From assembly GCA_949752745.1 (NCBI GenBank), contig OX457029.1:39539103-39603102 (forward strand): 64,000 nucleotides of DNA. Reading direction: 5' to 3'. The translations under genes were made by a program, and so were the position numbers. Under the pieces are notes generated by a model that did no database searches, was not told the DNA's origin, and saw nothing but the letters and a program-made list of their open reading frames with translations. Origin of the DNA: Protula sp. h YS-2021. Its lineage: Eukaryota > Annelida > Polychaeta > Sabellida > Serpulidae. Within the stretch, counting starts at the first letter, position 1. Each line of letters starts with the position of its first letter. This document shows, piece after piece, positions 9,740 to 23,632 of the stretch.

Positions 9740-12700
9740 ATTATTTCGCGCGCAAACAGTAACAAGGCAAGTCAATCATAAAAGTAGTGCACACACAATT
9801 AAAACAGCGCTCAATAATATACAGTCAGCCTGTCATGAGCGTGGGAACCTCGAGCTTTTAGCCCGTTCAAAGATCAAAGCAAATCTACTGCGAAATAGAG
9901 CTTCTGATACGTGTTTGAATTGGCAATTCCGAAGGAGGATGGGGGCCTGGATGGAGAGGGGGGGATCTGAAAAGCATATATGGAAGATAAATATGACATT
10001 TTTCGCGTGTAAATACTAAAAAGGCAAGCCAATCTTAAAAGTAGTGCTCAAACAAATAAAACAGCGCACAATAATACACAATCAGCCTTTCACATGTGCG
10101 TGAGAATCTCTCGCTTTAGCCCGCTGACAGATGCAAGCAAATCAACTACGAATAGTCGTTTCGGTGTGTTTATCAACTGTCAATTTCGCAGTTGGCGTGT
10201 ACAAGAGAGGCGGAGGAAGGGTGAGGGGGGATCTGGCCGTCAAAAATTTTTTGCACTTCTAGACTTTACCAGTGCATTTCGCTTTTTTGGGGAAAGGGTG
10301 GGGTTTACCCCAAATGCAACCAACCCCGTTGTTGCACCAATTTAACAGTACAAATACTACAATTGTTGGCTAAAAAAGCCGTTTTGATGTGCCAAAACGT
10401 AAAGTCAACGTGAAACGAATCGATTTCTCTCTCTTTCTCTCTCTGTCTCTCTTTTTTTTTTTTAAAATAAAGCAACTCAAGATTAAGGACAGTGAGATAG
10501 TGAAACTCAGTTGAAGCGATATTTTTTTGGACAAAGGGAGGGGGAGGTTTGCTCGTCATTGTCTCCCACTAGCTACACTAATTGAGCAATATATTTTTGA
10601 AGGATTGCGTCCTGAAATGAATAAAATAAGCCAATTTTAATGCGATTATCAACTACCAATTTCGCAGTAGTTGCGTATTGGAGAGGGGGGAGGGAGTTCT
10701 CGCCTGCAAAAATCTTACGTTTTATGGTGTTACACATTTTTTTATGACTATTAGGCTTTACCATTGCATTTTGCTCTTGGGACGGGGGGGGGGGGTGGGC
10801 GGAGGGAGGAGTGGGGGAGTCGCGCACCCTCTCTATTTGCGTTAATACAAAAATGCACTTTTGAAGTATTAGTTTCAGTCCAAGTGAAATAAGTCGAATT
10901 TGAAAAAAAAACACAGCACAAGATTAAGGTCACCAAGCAGTGAGAAACGAAACTCAGTTTAAGTGATATTGACGGAAAGACTGAGTGTATATTAGACTTG
11001 TACGCACATGACACACGCTTGTACACCCCAGAAAAATATCAAATGGCATCACTCAAGAACCTGCCTCTACACGGCGTAACCAAGCGAATTTGGGAGAATT
11101 TAGTGGCCACAGCACACTCAAGTTTAAGGGCATCAAATAATGAGAAACAAGTAATATTTGTGAAACACAAGCAGGCCCCAACCGTCTCCCAAATTCATAG
11201 GGGTATTAAGCGATGACGGACGGACGGACAGCCCAAACCTATAGGCCCCAATCCGAAGGGTTCGGACATAATGAAAGCCAATTTCAGCGATATCCACAGA
11301 AAGAGTGGGTGTAAATAAGACATATGCGGACATAAAACACGCTTGCACACGCCAAGAAAAAAAAGTTTAAAATGAATGGTACTGAGAGTTTACAGTTACT
11401 GCATCTCACACGCGACACGCATACATGTCGCTTGCTAAACTAACATGAACAGATATGAAACTCAGATAATGCAATATTTTTTTTCCGAAAAAAACGGACG
11501 AGGGGGGGGGGGATTTGCCCGTCATTGTATTCTCCTAGCTACACCAATGGAGCAAAACATTTTTGAAGGATTGCGTCCTGCAGTCAATAAAGCAAGCCGT
11601 TTTTAGTACGTTTATCAACTACCAATTTCGCAGTTGGCGTGTGCAAGAGAGCAGGGAGGAGGGGGGAGGAGGATCTGGCGAGAAAAATGTCTAGGTTTAA
11701 CGGTGTTAATATATATTTTTTTCACTTCTAGACTTTACCAGTGCATTTCGCTTTTTGGGGAAAGGGTGGAGGGGTTTACCCCGAATGCATCCCCCTCCCA
11801 CCCAGTTGTTGCGCCAATTTAACAGTACAAATACTACAATTTTTGTCTCGAAAAAACAAGCCGTTTTGGTGTGTCAAAACGTAAAGTCAATGTGAAACGA
11901 ATCGATTTCTCTCTCTCTCTCTCTCTCTGCTTTTTTTTTAATAAAGCACACTCGAGATTAAGGACAGTGAGATAGTTAAACTAAGTTAAAGCGATATTAA
12001 CAGATAGACTGGGGTGAATTTGACTTGAAACACATAAAACACGTTTGCAACCCCCCCCCCCCCCCCCACAGAAAGATACAAATGGCACAGAGTAATAACT
12101 GCATCTACTGGGCGAATCAAGTCGAATTTGAGAAAATGTTGCGAATACAGCACACTCAAGTTAAGGCCAACAAGTAGTGAGATATGAAACTCAGTTAATG
12201 CGATATTTTTTGATAAAGGGAGGGGGAGGGGTTGCACGTCATTGTCTCCCACTAGCTACACTAATGGAGCAATATATTTTTGAAGGATTGCGTCCTGCAA
12301 TGAGCAAAATAAACCGATTTTAATGCGTTTATCAGCTACCAATTTCGCAGTGGTTGTGTATTAGAGGGGAGGAGGGGGGGGGGGGTTCTCGCCTACAAAA
12401 ATCTTAAGTTTAACGGTTTTAACATTTTTTCCAACTAACAGGCTGTACCATTGCATTTTGCTTTTGTTACAGGAGGGGGTGGAAGTGGGGGGCGGTGCAC
12501 CCCTCTACTTGCGCTAAAGCGACAATGCACTTTTGAAGTATTACATTCAGTCAAAGTGAAATAAGAAGAATTTGAAAAAGAAGACAGCACAGTTAAGATT
12601 ACGGTCACCAAGCAGTGAGAAACAAAACTCAGTTCTTCAAGTGATATTGACGGAAAGACTGAGTGTATATTAGACTTGTACGCACATGACACACGCTTGT

Positions 12701-12970
12701 ACACCCCAAAAATATAAATGGCATCACACAAGAATCTGCCTCTACACAGCGAAACCAGGCGAACTTGGAAGAATTTGGAGAACACAGCACTCAAGTTTAA
12801 TGGCATCAAGTAATGAGACATTAAGTCAATTTCAGCGCTAGCCACAGAAAGATTGAGTGTAAATAAGACATGTACGGACACGAAACACGCCTGTTCGCAC
12901 AACAAAAAGTTATAAATTGCACTGAGAGTTTACAGTGACTGCAATTCACACACAACACACGTACATGAGG
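9740..12970. repeat. Diverged repeat block with segmental duplication
   Basis: The sequence is made of related modules. Segment 9745-9865 recurs at 10000-10123. Segment 10140-10560 recurs at about 11600-11995. Segment 10575-11030 recurs at about 12265-12720, including a stretch around gactgagtgtatattagact that is nearly identical in both. Modules share phrases such as caatttcgcag, agattaagg and gtgaaac and contain G-rich and CT-rich tracts. No coding capacity is recognised. The family also resembles the intronic repeat at 2.5-3.2 kb. Confidence 0.75.
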
Positions 12971-13774
12971 CTTGCGAAACAGACCGGCTTACATAAAGAA
13001 ACCGAAAATAATATGTCAAACAAATGACTTGGTTAAAAAACACAAGAATCTACGAAGAATAACATTCTCTAACGATTGCTTAATAAAATATGTCACACTT
13101 TGCTTCAGTTAAACAAAAATATGTACTTAAAAAAATGAAGTGGAAACTTTCTGGTATTATCGTCCACTACCAAAAGGGGTGTTGCCTTGTTTACCCTCAA
13201 CTTTAACTTTGATTTTTGAGATTTATAGGCTACAAACAAAACAATAAATAACTTTAAAACGTATTTGCGATATTATTCTTCCTGTTTGAAATACAATTAT
13301 ACGGATATGCCACCCCAGAATCTACTAAAATGTAGGCCAAAAAGTAGACAACCACCTGGGGCCGGGTCCATTCCAACACGTGGTCGCGCTCCCCTAACAC
13401 ATGTGCTAGCACCTGATTGGTTGAAATGTGATATAAAAATAGATTTCACACAGATCGAAAGATGTGTACGTCTTCTGATTGGCTCTCGTTCCACGTGCTT
13501 TTCTCACACAGAGTTCATGGTAGGTAGCCACCTATATGTTGGTGTGAGAACTATTTTACACAGAAATTTTGAAGGTCTCTGTAAATTTCTGCGAAATAGG
13601 CATGTGGTCTCAGGTGAAAGAGCACGTCCTGTTTCGCAAAATGAGCCCCTTACACAGATTTGCGAAACGGACGACCCGACCAAAATGCGAAATTGACCGA
13701 AATTCGGTCCGTTTCACTTTAACATTGCAACGTGATACACACCAATTCGTCTTGTTTCCCGACGAAGCCGCATC

Positions 13775-13833
13775 CACACATACATACATACATACATACA
13801 TACACACACACATACACACACACATACACACAT
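13775..13833. repeat. (CATA)n / (CA)n microsatellite
   Basis: Runs of cata followed by mixed cacata and caca units. Confidence 0.95.
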
Positions 13834-16800
13834 AAACAGCAATGGTTTTCCTTTAGAATATCTATAACGTGCATTTAATGAAATTATATTTAGTTCATAA
13901 GCTTGGTTAGGATGTTCATTTTTAATAACTACCCACAATTAAATTACAATTCATATTCCTTAAGAAACCCTTATTTCTGCATAAATGGCCAAATAAATTA
14001 AACAAAGTTTCCTGTTCGATTTTATTTCCAAATTAAAAAATGTGTTGGTAGTATTTGCATAAAGAACTCATTTTAAGTTAGATAACCAGCGATTAATACC
14101 CTGATCTTTACGGTTAGTTCTCGAAAATGTTATAACTTGCGTCTTGTATAAACAATGAACAATATTTACGCTTTAACATTTCATCTGCGATTGTGGCAAC
14201 AAGCACTTGGACTCCAACTTTTTACAGGAGCAAAACTCAATGTAATTCTTGCTTTTGATCTCTGTCTTACCATGGCCACAGTGGTAAATGATAGAATCAT
14301 TGCCTTTTAATATTCTGCTTAATCCTACCATTTTGTGTGTTTTTTAAATTCAGTTATGAATCACAGTCCTTCAATCTCATAATAATGATCTACATCAATA
14401 CATCTAGAGTATTCTTATCAATAGAGTGTTAGACCTGTCTATGAGTGCTCAAGAAATATCAACTCAAAGAAACAACAAAATATTGTCACTAAGTCATTCA
14501 TCCTCCATAAAGATGAATTTTTTCAAAAGTCAACAGTTCTAAATATGAAAACCCAGTAAAGAAGTATATAATTGACTCTAGAGGCGTGCTCACTAAAATC
14601 AATAATATTTCATATGTCTCTCAAAGCCGGTCAAAGCCGGTGAAATTTCTTTGGGCATTTTAGTGCTCTCAGTGTCAGCCTCAGCCAGGAACTGGATTGA
14701 TAACGGGCGATAATGGTTGCCAGTCTTTTATCTTAACATAAATTCATTTAATAGAATGTCGGAGACTGTTGGAGTAACTCCTTAAAGGTGGGACGTGGGA
14801 AAGTCCATATAATAACAGTATTTAAATTTTCTATAAAACTCCTCAACTCTGGTAACGGCAAATTAGTACTCAGACACCGAAATGTACCCATTTGTGTAAT
14901 TTAAAAGGCCAAACAAAATTATGTAAACTCAAACAACAGCATTCACCAAACGAGATGAAAAACTGTTCATGGTTCTACCTTTCTGTTTGATTTTCGTTCA
15001 AGTATAGCAAGCATAAATGTTTGGGATGGTAGAGTATATGTGGTATTAGCTGTATAAAAGAGGCTTCGATTTACTCTGCCTCTTGCAGGACTTAATACAA
15101 GTATGCTCATATATGGCACATCTTAGGCTGAAGGCAAATTTTTTGCTTTTAAGGATTTCAAATTTTTCATTGTCCAGGTTCCAGTAATTTGAAAGAATTT
15201 GGTCAAGTACAATGCAGTAGTATGCATTGCAAAAATGTATAGGAACAGGTTCATCGTCAGGCCTTGGAAAATGTGATGCCGTGGTATGGAACTTGGGAAC
15301 TTTTGCACGTAGCAAATGAAAGGAACCAGATGCAATCCTGGGTCAACTTCAGGATATGATTCTTTGCAAATACGCACACCTGAATGATCGCCGATTAGGA
15401 TATTGGTAATTCAATAAGAAAATCATTAAATCCGTAAGTATCAGTCACACAAGAGTGCTTCTATGTTACCCAGGGAGTAGTAATGTACTAATGCAATTTT
15501 TTACATGTGTCTGTGGGAAAGTTCTAATGTTCTTTGTGACACGTAATGGTAATAAATCTCCGTAGAGGTTACTTTATTTTTATTATTGTATATCTTCACG
15601 TTTCAAGTTTTTTCCTCATCACTTAAGCAATTTGTATGGGATCAAAAGAATAGTTCACATATAAACCGCGCTTAAATTTTTATCTGATATAGAGTTCACT
15701 GAGTTGTTTTCAACCACAAATGCTTTTGTTCTGTTGAAAATGGCAAGTTTTCATGGAAAATAGTAATCTCAGTTACTGCCTCGGAAACATGTGTCCCATA
15801 GATTTTTGAAAATGTTTTATCATAAAGTGGAATTTAGAAAAAATGATGATCCCTCCGACACTGCCATTAGGTCAGCTACAGAAACATATTTTACGGTTTG
15901 TTTAGTGCTTTCTTTCTGTAAATTAGAGAAAAGGTCAATATGTTTGTGGGACATCTTCCCTACAAAACTTAGCAATTCATTATTCAGTGAAAGGATGTGT
16001 GAGATTATATAACAGCAAGAATTGCTTAATCGCTTCCAAAGTTCTTGAACGATATTTTTTCAAGTAACATTTATAATAATTATTGTTCTAAGTTTAAACT
16101 CTGAAGTAAAGGAAAAGTGTTAAATGATTCTTTCATTAATATGTATCTGTATTTCAAGAGACATACATTTATTACTAGGCCTCCTTTAATGTGCCACAAT
16201 AATTTATTTAAAAAATGAATAGATGCTTCTCACTAAAAACTGCAATGAACGATTGATTCGCCCTTGCCGAAGTAAATATATATAGCTCCCCTTAAACATG
16301 CACATCTTTAGTTCTGACTCTCAGAAGAATTTTATTGATTTAATGTCCATTGGCAAAAGAAAATCGTTTGACTTATAGAAGTCTGTCTACATTGCACGTT
16401 CTGAATCCAATGCAAAATATTAAGTTAATTATGTTGACAAAGATTCAAAATTGTTAAGCAAAGTCTGAATGATTTAATATATAACTAATGTAAAAACAAA
16501 AGAGGAGATATATGTGAAACATCATATTATTCCGTACCATTTCATCAAACAAAAAATTTAGTGGGAAAACTTTTTTACGAGCCATTTGGGTGTTAGAAAG
16601 GGCCATACATTGAGAAGTATCTTCTATACTCTTTAATATTTATGTCGATAAGCATATAATCAAATGAGGTGAAGCTCCCCAATATATTTGTAGATATGGC
16701 TTTCTCGCCATCCTTAAAATATGTAGCATAATATTCATATAAACTAGATATCAAGTACAATGAACTAAAATATATTATAGGTTTTGTGTTAATAAGTATG

Positions 16801-17503
16801 AAACCTTTAGATTTATCTGATCACTAAAATATTGTAACTCTTTCAGATAACTCAGACAGATCTTCAATGATCCATTGCAGTGATAGCAATGCTGTGAAGT
16901 CAGAAATACCCATAATATGCGCATGGGGTGTTAAAAAGTAAACTTAAAACTTCTGTACATAGGCAGTTCAATGTATTTTATGCATAGCGTGTTTTGTAAA
17001 ATAAAACTTAGGTGTGATTGCAGTTGTGCTTCAAAAATGTTGAACCTCGTGCAATTATTTATTTATGGTTGTTTCATTGGAAGAGAACGTACAGAGTGTC
17101 GTAAGGAATAGCTACGATGTATTCTGTGTAAAAATGTACAAAATAAATTTGTTTTAGTATATATAAATTATCTTTGCTTATGAAAACGAAAAAATGGCAT
17201 AACTTGTAAAAAGTGCTATTACATATATACAAAGCTAGTTGCACTAGGAATGAAGACATTGATATGCTTGAATTCGTTCAATAAGGTGAAGATTACTTCA
17301 CATCTTTCGATACATAGTCTGATATAAATATTGAATAAAAAATAGTAAGCATAAAAGCTGGGGTGTAAGTAGCAATAATTAGCGGCGAATAAGCTAATAG
17401 CAAATTATACCATATTCTTTTCATGCCACTAATAATATCATTGGCTGCTTCTGTCACATTTTACCTGATGGGCTAATCTCCGTTGTAGCTCCTTCTGCAA
17501 CAA

Positions 17504-17755
17504 TTATTTTTTGTGAATTGTTGAAAAAGTTCTTCTTCTGTTCTGTTGAAATGTTTGTTTCTTTGCACTTAGGTAGAGTATATGAAATTGTGTTGATCTC
17601 AGACATCTGTGGAGAAAAGAACAACTGCCAGCTTTTGATCGAAGGAGAGATGAAGGACTGGGTGAATTGTAAGGATCAAGGTTCAGTCTGTCACCGTCAT
17701 CAGACCCATGTTGATCGATCTTTAACGAAAGCACATGGTACGAGAGACGCCTAAT
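17504..17755 (-). CDS. Possible terminal exon, unassigned (perhaps the fusl tail)
   Basis: After a possible acceptor (AAAAATTAG, ending at 17756) the minus strand is open to a stop at 17504. It contains a hydrophilic stretch, DQHGSDDGDRLNLDPYNS followed by PSPSSLLRSKAGS, typical of a cytoplasmic tail. It lies on the same strand as, and downstream of, the last recognised fusl exon (22642). The phase does not match a direct join (phase 0 donor, this frame needs phase 2), so either another exon intervenes or this is chance. Confidence 0.2.
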   Translation of the reverse strand: MRRLSYHVLSLKIDQHGSDDGDRLNLDPYNSPSPSSLLRSKAGSCSFLHRCLRSTQFHILYLSAKKQTFQQNRRRTFSTIHKK

Positions 17756-18575
17756 TTTTCTATAAAATAATGGCCAGATTGGATTTTTTTCTGTATTGAT
17801 TTTGCAGGCGCTTTTGTTAATTGAGCATTTTGAATAAACCTTACAACGCTGGGGATTTCAAACGATCCTTGAACATTCTTGCATTCTCTTGAGGTACTGT
17901 AGCACAAACACTGACGACAAAGCAGTCAACAGATGATTTGCAAGGTCTCTTTTAGTGGATTTTTGATCTCTCCTTCACTGAGGTGTTACATTATGAGTCG
18001 CTCAGTCAGGAGTCAAAGTCCGGTTGATGTAGTTAATTCATTACCTTCTGTATATGGTTGTGCTGAGGGAAGTTGAACACCAGCGGCAGGTTTATGCTAA
18101 GAAATTTAGTACAGTTGATTTTACAAGGCAATTGGGCAAACGGTAAATACTGGAGAGGTGGTTTGGTGTCTGTTTTAGGGGAATAGGATTAGGATTGTAT
18201 CATGATTACAAAAATTTTGCACAGAATCGTATACAAGCTTTTAGAATATATTGCTGGTAATTTCCGTACATGATTTTGCGCATTTTTAAAACTCTTTGAT
18301 AATCAAATATTTCTGTTTTTATCAACTTGGTTTTCCTTGTTCCGTGGTAAGAAAAAATGGTTTAGCATTAGAGGCTGCCCAAGGAGTAATGGTTTGCAAA
18401 ACAAACAAACAAAAACACAAGAAACAAAAATATAATTTGAAAGTGAGCGATTTATCTCTGTATACTTACCCTTACTGGAAAACATAAAAGTGGTGTTTTT
18501 TTCACGAAAACTAGTTTAATAACTATATATTATATTATTAATGATAAAATTTAGCACGTAAACTAATATGTTTAA

Positions 18576-19262
18576 CATTTAATGCTTATTTTTGATATCA
18601 AAATATAATTAAAGATATCAGTAAATCAATATAGATCTTAAGGGAGACACACATTTACAAAATATAAAAAAATCGTCAATTAAATTTTGGAGATGAAAAC
18701 TTGAATTACTGAGATCAATAATAGCAACACAATTTTTGATCTCAAGAATTGCTTGATTATTTATTTACAGATGTGTGTTTCTGAATTTTTTATTTAAAAA
18801 ATTGGCTGATATTTTGATATCAAAAAATGATTTGCAGATTTCAAAAAAACAATTATAAAAGTATCATTATGAAATAATGATATCTGAAATATATTCTTGA
18901 TATCAATAAAAGAAAAATGAATTGGTGAGCTCAAAATTCATATTTTGCTCTCAAATATTTCATTTTGGCTATCAAGAATTGAATTTTTGGTTTCAAAAAC
19001 TCAATTTTAGGTATTATTAAATAATTTTGATAGCAATAAGTATTTATTGAGGTCTCTGAATAGTTGTTGATATCAAAAATTATTTTTGAGATCAAGAATG
19101 CATTTAGAGATATTAAAAATACAATTACAGATAGCAAAAATTAATTATTGATATCAATCTATGGAGTTTTTGAGATCGAAAATTAATTTGTTATATGAAA
19201 AATTATTTTTATATCAAAAATTAATTCTTGATATCAATAATTCCCTAATAAATGTGAAAAAG
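18576..19262 (+). mobile_element. GATATC-rich MITE-like element, copy 1
   Basis: An AT-rich element whose interior is a degenerate array of units around the palindrome GATATC (ttttgatatcaaaaatta and variants). A unique-looking block, ttaaattttggagatgaaaa, lies near 18680. Its ends are loosely inverted: acatttaatgcttatttttgatatc at the left against the complement of gatatcaataattccctaataaatgt at the right. A second copy lies in opposite orientation at 47306-48075, and the homology of the two copies defines the boundaries. No coding capacity. Confidence 0.65.
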
Positions 19263-20424
19263 ACTAAAGATACTTTGGCTTTCTTAATAATGTGTAATCA
19301 CTAAAATGTGTGAGAAATTCTTAATTAATACCAAAAACAAATCGCTTACAAGTAGAGCGAATACGTTTATTAAGTAGAATTCATATTCTAGTTTATAATG
19401 CCTTGAAAACTGAGTACTCTTTGTGGTCGCACCCACATTTCCACAGAAATCTTGTTTCCGTTAACAGAAATTTGTTATAGGTTTTGCTTCAGAAGCAATT
19501 CTTCATCAAATGTCTGCAGTTAAAGGGGATTTGCCATTGTCACTTTGTCATTGGTTGATCCCGTTCCAAGTGCTAGTTCTCTGCCAAGTTCTTCTTTATT
19601 ACTACTTTTCTGTAAAAAGGTGGAAAATCTTAGATCATTCTCAGGCCAAACACTTCACTTTGTACATAGATGCAGTAGAAGCCTTAGTTTAACACAGACA
19701 CATTCCATAGGAAAGGGTATTGTTAATATATATGTAAAACAAGTAAACAAATATAAGAATTATAAGATTTTTAGTTAAATTGCCTATATGATATGACAAG
19801 TGTTTTAAGTTAATGGAGGTTTGCAGTTGCACTCAGCAAAAGGGTAGGACTCAAAACGTTGCATGTAAGCAGTTCTAAATATCCATTTAGTCTTCGCCCT
19901 ATGACTGGGGCAGTGTGCATTCTGTTTGAGCCTGTACTCATTAATATATAATTTATTAAAAGTATATATTTCAGTATTAAAGTTCACACTCTGCGTTTAG
20001 AGGGTGAAATTGACAATGGTGTCCTCATTGAATAAAAAGGGGATTTTTTTTAACCTTTGGTACTCTCTGTTTAAAGTGATTTTGAAATGTGATGGGCACA
20101 TATGGTAACCAATATTTGTGAGAGCACAACACATCACCTCCCCTCAACCCGGGAAAACTGCAGCTCAGAAGGAACACATGTCACATTCAGCACGGCCTAT
20201 TGTGTTGGGGTGCACTGGTATTTTAAGTCAATGTTGTTTCTGTCCTTGCTCTAAGGACCAGCACGCAGACTAAGAATTCTCATGAGCTGCACTACGAATA
20301 GCGATATTATTTAGGTTTTTAGGCTAACTAAACAGCCAACCAATCCACGACTGCTCGCAGTCTGACAGTGGAGCATTGAACAGTTTCGATTTATATATTT
20401 ACGTAAGTCGACACCGCAGCAGCG
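19263..20424. other. No gene recognised
   Basis: Ordinary AT-rich sequence. The last 150 bases before 20425 may belong to the DIRS-like remnant that follows. Confidence 0.35.
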
Positions 20425-21480
20425 TTGACGGGAAATGGATTCTGTATGTATAAGGCCGATCTAACATCCGTTTATCGCCACGTCAGCCTCAGCCCTTTCT
20501 TGAAACAACTAACAGGTGTGATGTGCAAGTCCAAGGGTGATTCGCACTGCATATATATGATCGGCACGCTTCTTCCTTTCGGGACTTCTCTAAACGCTGG
20601 GATCATTCACCGGAAATCCAAAGCGTTTGCCGGATGCTCCATCGCCAGGGATTAAAGCCGTCATCTGCTATCTTGATCTACGAAAACGCAATGAAAACCA
20701 TAAAATGCCCCAGCCACTTGTTAGTTTCGCTCGGTTTCTCTATCAGTTGGGAATTGCATTTCTATCACCCATTGCTTCACCTTCCTGGGAGATACGATGA
20801 ACACACTGAACTGCACCCTCTCTATCCTAAAGGGCAAGCTACATGAGACTCGGGATTTAATTAGCTGCTGGATCACCAACCCCAGCAAATGCGTTTCAAA
20901 ACATGAGCTCCAGAGCTTAGTTGGTAAACGTCTCGGTCGCATCATTGCGTTGATGATATCGTAACGTCGTCCTTATCATCAAACACGTATCAACAGCGAT
21001 ACGCGCCGTAGTCTTACAGTGATCCTCATGCCTTGCAAGCCCTTCAACAGTACGTGTAACTTTGTCGTGGAAAAAGCCGTGCCCGAACCTACTCTGCACA
21101 CCGTTACGGACGCAAGCTCAGAAGCCGTGGGGACCGTGAGTATCCCTAAGTGATCATCAATCGATTGGCTATACTATAACTGATCAGTGGATATGTCTTG
21201 CCTAACTCAGAAGCACAAAAACATCAAGGAACAAAACTGTTTTTCTTGATATCAAGCGTTGGTCGAGTGCCGCACAGTCACCGCCATGGCAGGAAACATG
21301 TTGAGTCTTGCCGAGTCAAATCGAGGTTCAGTAAGAAACACGCTCACCTCGGATATTTTGACGGATATTCTCGTGCTGTGTGTTCTCTATAACATTAAGC
21401 TGACTGCTACGCATATCGGCAGCCGTACAAACAAGCTCATGGACGCAATCTCGAGAGCACTCGGCTTCCCACACGCTACT
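20425..21480 (+). pseudogene. DIRS-like retrotransposon remnant (reverse transcriptase and RNase H)
   Basis: Degraded pol-like sequence spread over several frames. Recognisable in order: a reverse-transcriptase box reading KADLTSVYRHVSLSP, then LLPFGTSLNAG, a YLDL where the catalytic YLDD box would be expected (20.66 kb), FLGDTMNTLNC, and KHELQSLVGK. These are characteristic of the reverse transcriptases of tyrosine-recombinase retroelements (DIRS/Ngaro type). From 21.26 to 21.48 kb an RNase H end follows (LTATHIGSRTNKLMDAISR). Frameshifts, stops and the altered catalytic box show it is dead. No terminal repeats found. Confidence 0.65.
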
Positions 21481-22024
21481 TTAGTGCTCTTGTACGTTTG
21501 CGTTATTTGTAATTTTACATATCGTTCAATCGAGAAAAGAAACAGTGAAAATACAGTTTACCGAAATGTTGCTACTTGGATTCGAGTTCAAATTGTGGGC
21601 TAGAGACGCGATTAAGTTATTCTATTATCGTAGCAGGACGGAAGCAATATTTCGCCTCTGAGAAATAGGTTCTCTTTTTAAACTGAAGCTTTGATCAAGA
21701 TCTAAGCCAGGGTCAAGGAAATATACCTGGAGTTGCACTTATTTCAATGGCGGGCTGTATTGTTTGCTTAAGCAGAGTATATTGCATGATGCGTCAAAAC
21801 AAAAGGAAATTTTTTTTTAAGAAGTAGTATATTATTTTACTTTCTCCTTTGTAGCTTGTAAAAAGATCGGTTATGCTGAACACACTTATTAGTATTTTTA
21901 TTGAGTTGATACCGATACGTTAAGTCGACATGTTGGCATGTTAAGTCAATTTAAATTCTGCAAGGGGTAATTTTTTACAAAAAATATTCTGCCTTTTTTC
22001 TCAACATATTCACAAAATTTATGA

Positions 22025-22133
<109 letters not shown>

Positions 22134-22641
22134 TTACATACTGATATTGAAAATAGAAAGTTATGGTATCAGTAATAATATTAACACTATTTACTATCAT
22201 TTCTCTCGTACAAATTATTTATTTTCATCGATATTTAGTGAAAAATCTATATTTCTAATACTAGGTGCTGTAAAATCAAAGGACAATTATTATCTTTAAT
22301 TTAGGGAATGTAGAATAGAGCTGTCCCACACTGGTAGCAGCCACTGCCAATAAACTAAGCTAAACAAAACTAAATAATTTTTCAAATCCATAACAGCCGT
22401 TAAAAATTTTGCTGAAGTCTTTTCTTACCTTAAGTTTCAAAACTTGTATCTGATTTTTTTAGACTGAGACTTAAGTTTTTATATCAATATTCAAATTTGT
22501 GACTATTCTAACTCGATAAAACATTAAAAATTGAGTAAGCCTCCAAATCTTGGTGTAGGTGGGAGCGTCTCTGGGCCGTAAGTAAACTGAGGCGTAGTGC
22601 CCCACCCATGCAGTGAGTTCAAAATCATACCCTAATCTAAC

Positions 22642-22837
22642 CTGTTGATCATGGATGCTGGGCGCTAGGTAGTGGCGGAGATACTTGGACTGGAGGAAGA
22701 CGTCTGTGTCCGCAGCCTCACCGTCTATGGCACAGCCCATGGCTCCAGGGTAGCTGAGGTTCTGTACGACGATGAGGCCAGCACACCCAATGATAAAACA
22801 CAACCACCCGCCCTTCTCTGGGTCAGTCAATGTGTAT
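22642..22837 (-). CDS. fusl: Fuseless-like protein, exon 3 (eighth membrane segment)
   Basis: Acceptor TTTTAAAAACAG and donor CAACAG|GTTAGA. The first base completes the Arg codon split at the end of exon 2, giving NSAIR-YTLTDPEKGGWLCF. It encodes an eighth hydrophobic segment (GGWLCFIIGCAGLIVVQNL) and then a polar stretch (SYPGAMGCAIDGEAADTDVF...HDQQ) that should be the start of the cytoplasmic tail. The exon ends in phase 0. The last exon carrying the stop codon was not identified with confidence. If the GTTAGA donor is not used, the frame runs on to a stop at 22471. Confidence 0.7.
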
Positions 22838-23306
22838 CTGTTTTTAAAAGTGGGAATATTTTTCATGACCCTTGTACACCTCAGTGCTATTTTATGGTGA
22901 GATGAGGAGATTCAGTTTAAGGGCCAGGTGATGATGGTGGCACAATCAAGGTTGCTGTTACGAAATAGGATAGTATTGAGGAAAGGCTGGTTCTGAGATA
23001 CGATCGCTATGGTGACGCTATTACAACGGTTCTTGGAAAATAGCTTGATTCGAACTCTTATGCCCTCGATTCTTTTTACTTGGCGTGAAGTATTTCACAA
23101 CCATACTCCGTCTCCTTAAAAACCTAGAACCCCTGCAGCCCATTACTTTAGAAACTTACAATATATTCTTGTAATTTAACAAGATTTTATGTTTATTGAG
23201 TATTTTTATTATCTAATGGTCACTTTTTCGCATTTTTATGCCTAAAATAGACTGTGATAAATGCAGACCTGAAACTGCCTATACTATTTTGCATCCGTTC
23301 ACCTAC

Positions 23307-23632
23307 CTTATTGCACTATTCCATGCTCCACGCCACAAAATGCAATGCGCTATGAAAACAAGTATAAAACACATATCTTCAAACACAACTTTGCACCAGA
23401 ATCCCACTTTGGCGCATTTTGCAGCTGTCATCGCTATTGGCTTATCAATGGCATAGAGCAGAAAACACAGACCGTAGCCGAGACCGAGGCAGAAATGATC
23501 GGCGAACCAGTGGTCGTCTGGGTAGATGAGTGCGTAATTGAGACGCATCATGCCGCGCCATGACGCAATCACGAGGCCGTTGATGGCGAAGTGACTGAAG
23601 ACACAGTCCTGGATATACGATTCTGTGTATAT
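23307..23632 (-). CDS. fusl: Fuseless-like protein, exon 2 (membrane segments 5-7)
   Basis: Acceptor TTTACTGCAG in phase 0, donor AATAAG|GTAGGT in phase 2; both match the neighbouring exons. It encodes three hydrophobic segments: FSHFAINGLVIASWRGMMRL, a middle segment DHFCLGLGYGLCFLLYAI, and FEDMCFILVFIAHCILWRG. The WRG motif after the first and third segments is the family signature. Family knowledge: Drosophila Fuseless is an eight-pass presynaptic protein that localises calcium channels at active zones. The assignment here rests on motif pattern and topology. Confidence 0.75.

Larger units (their letters stand above)
12971..18575. other. AT-rich stretch without recognised genes
   Basis: Apart from the microsatellite at 13.8 kb I see no repeat family or domain. 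A minus-strand open frame at 15046-15377 (contains PRPDDEPVPIHFCNAYYC) and one at 17504-17755 look slightly protein-like but cannot be assigned. Confidence 0.4.

Noticed and set aside
15046..15377. Minus-strand coding candidate
   Set aside because: Somewhat protein-like, but no homology recognised and no matching exons; left as unassigned sequence.
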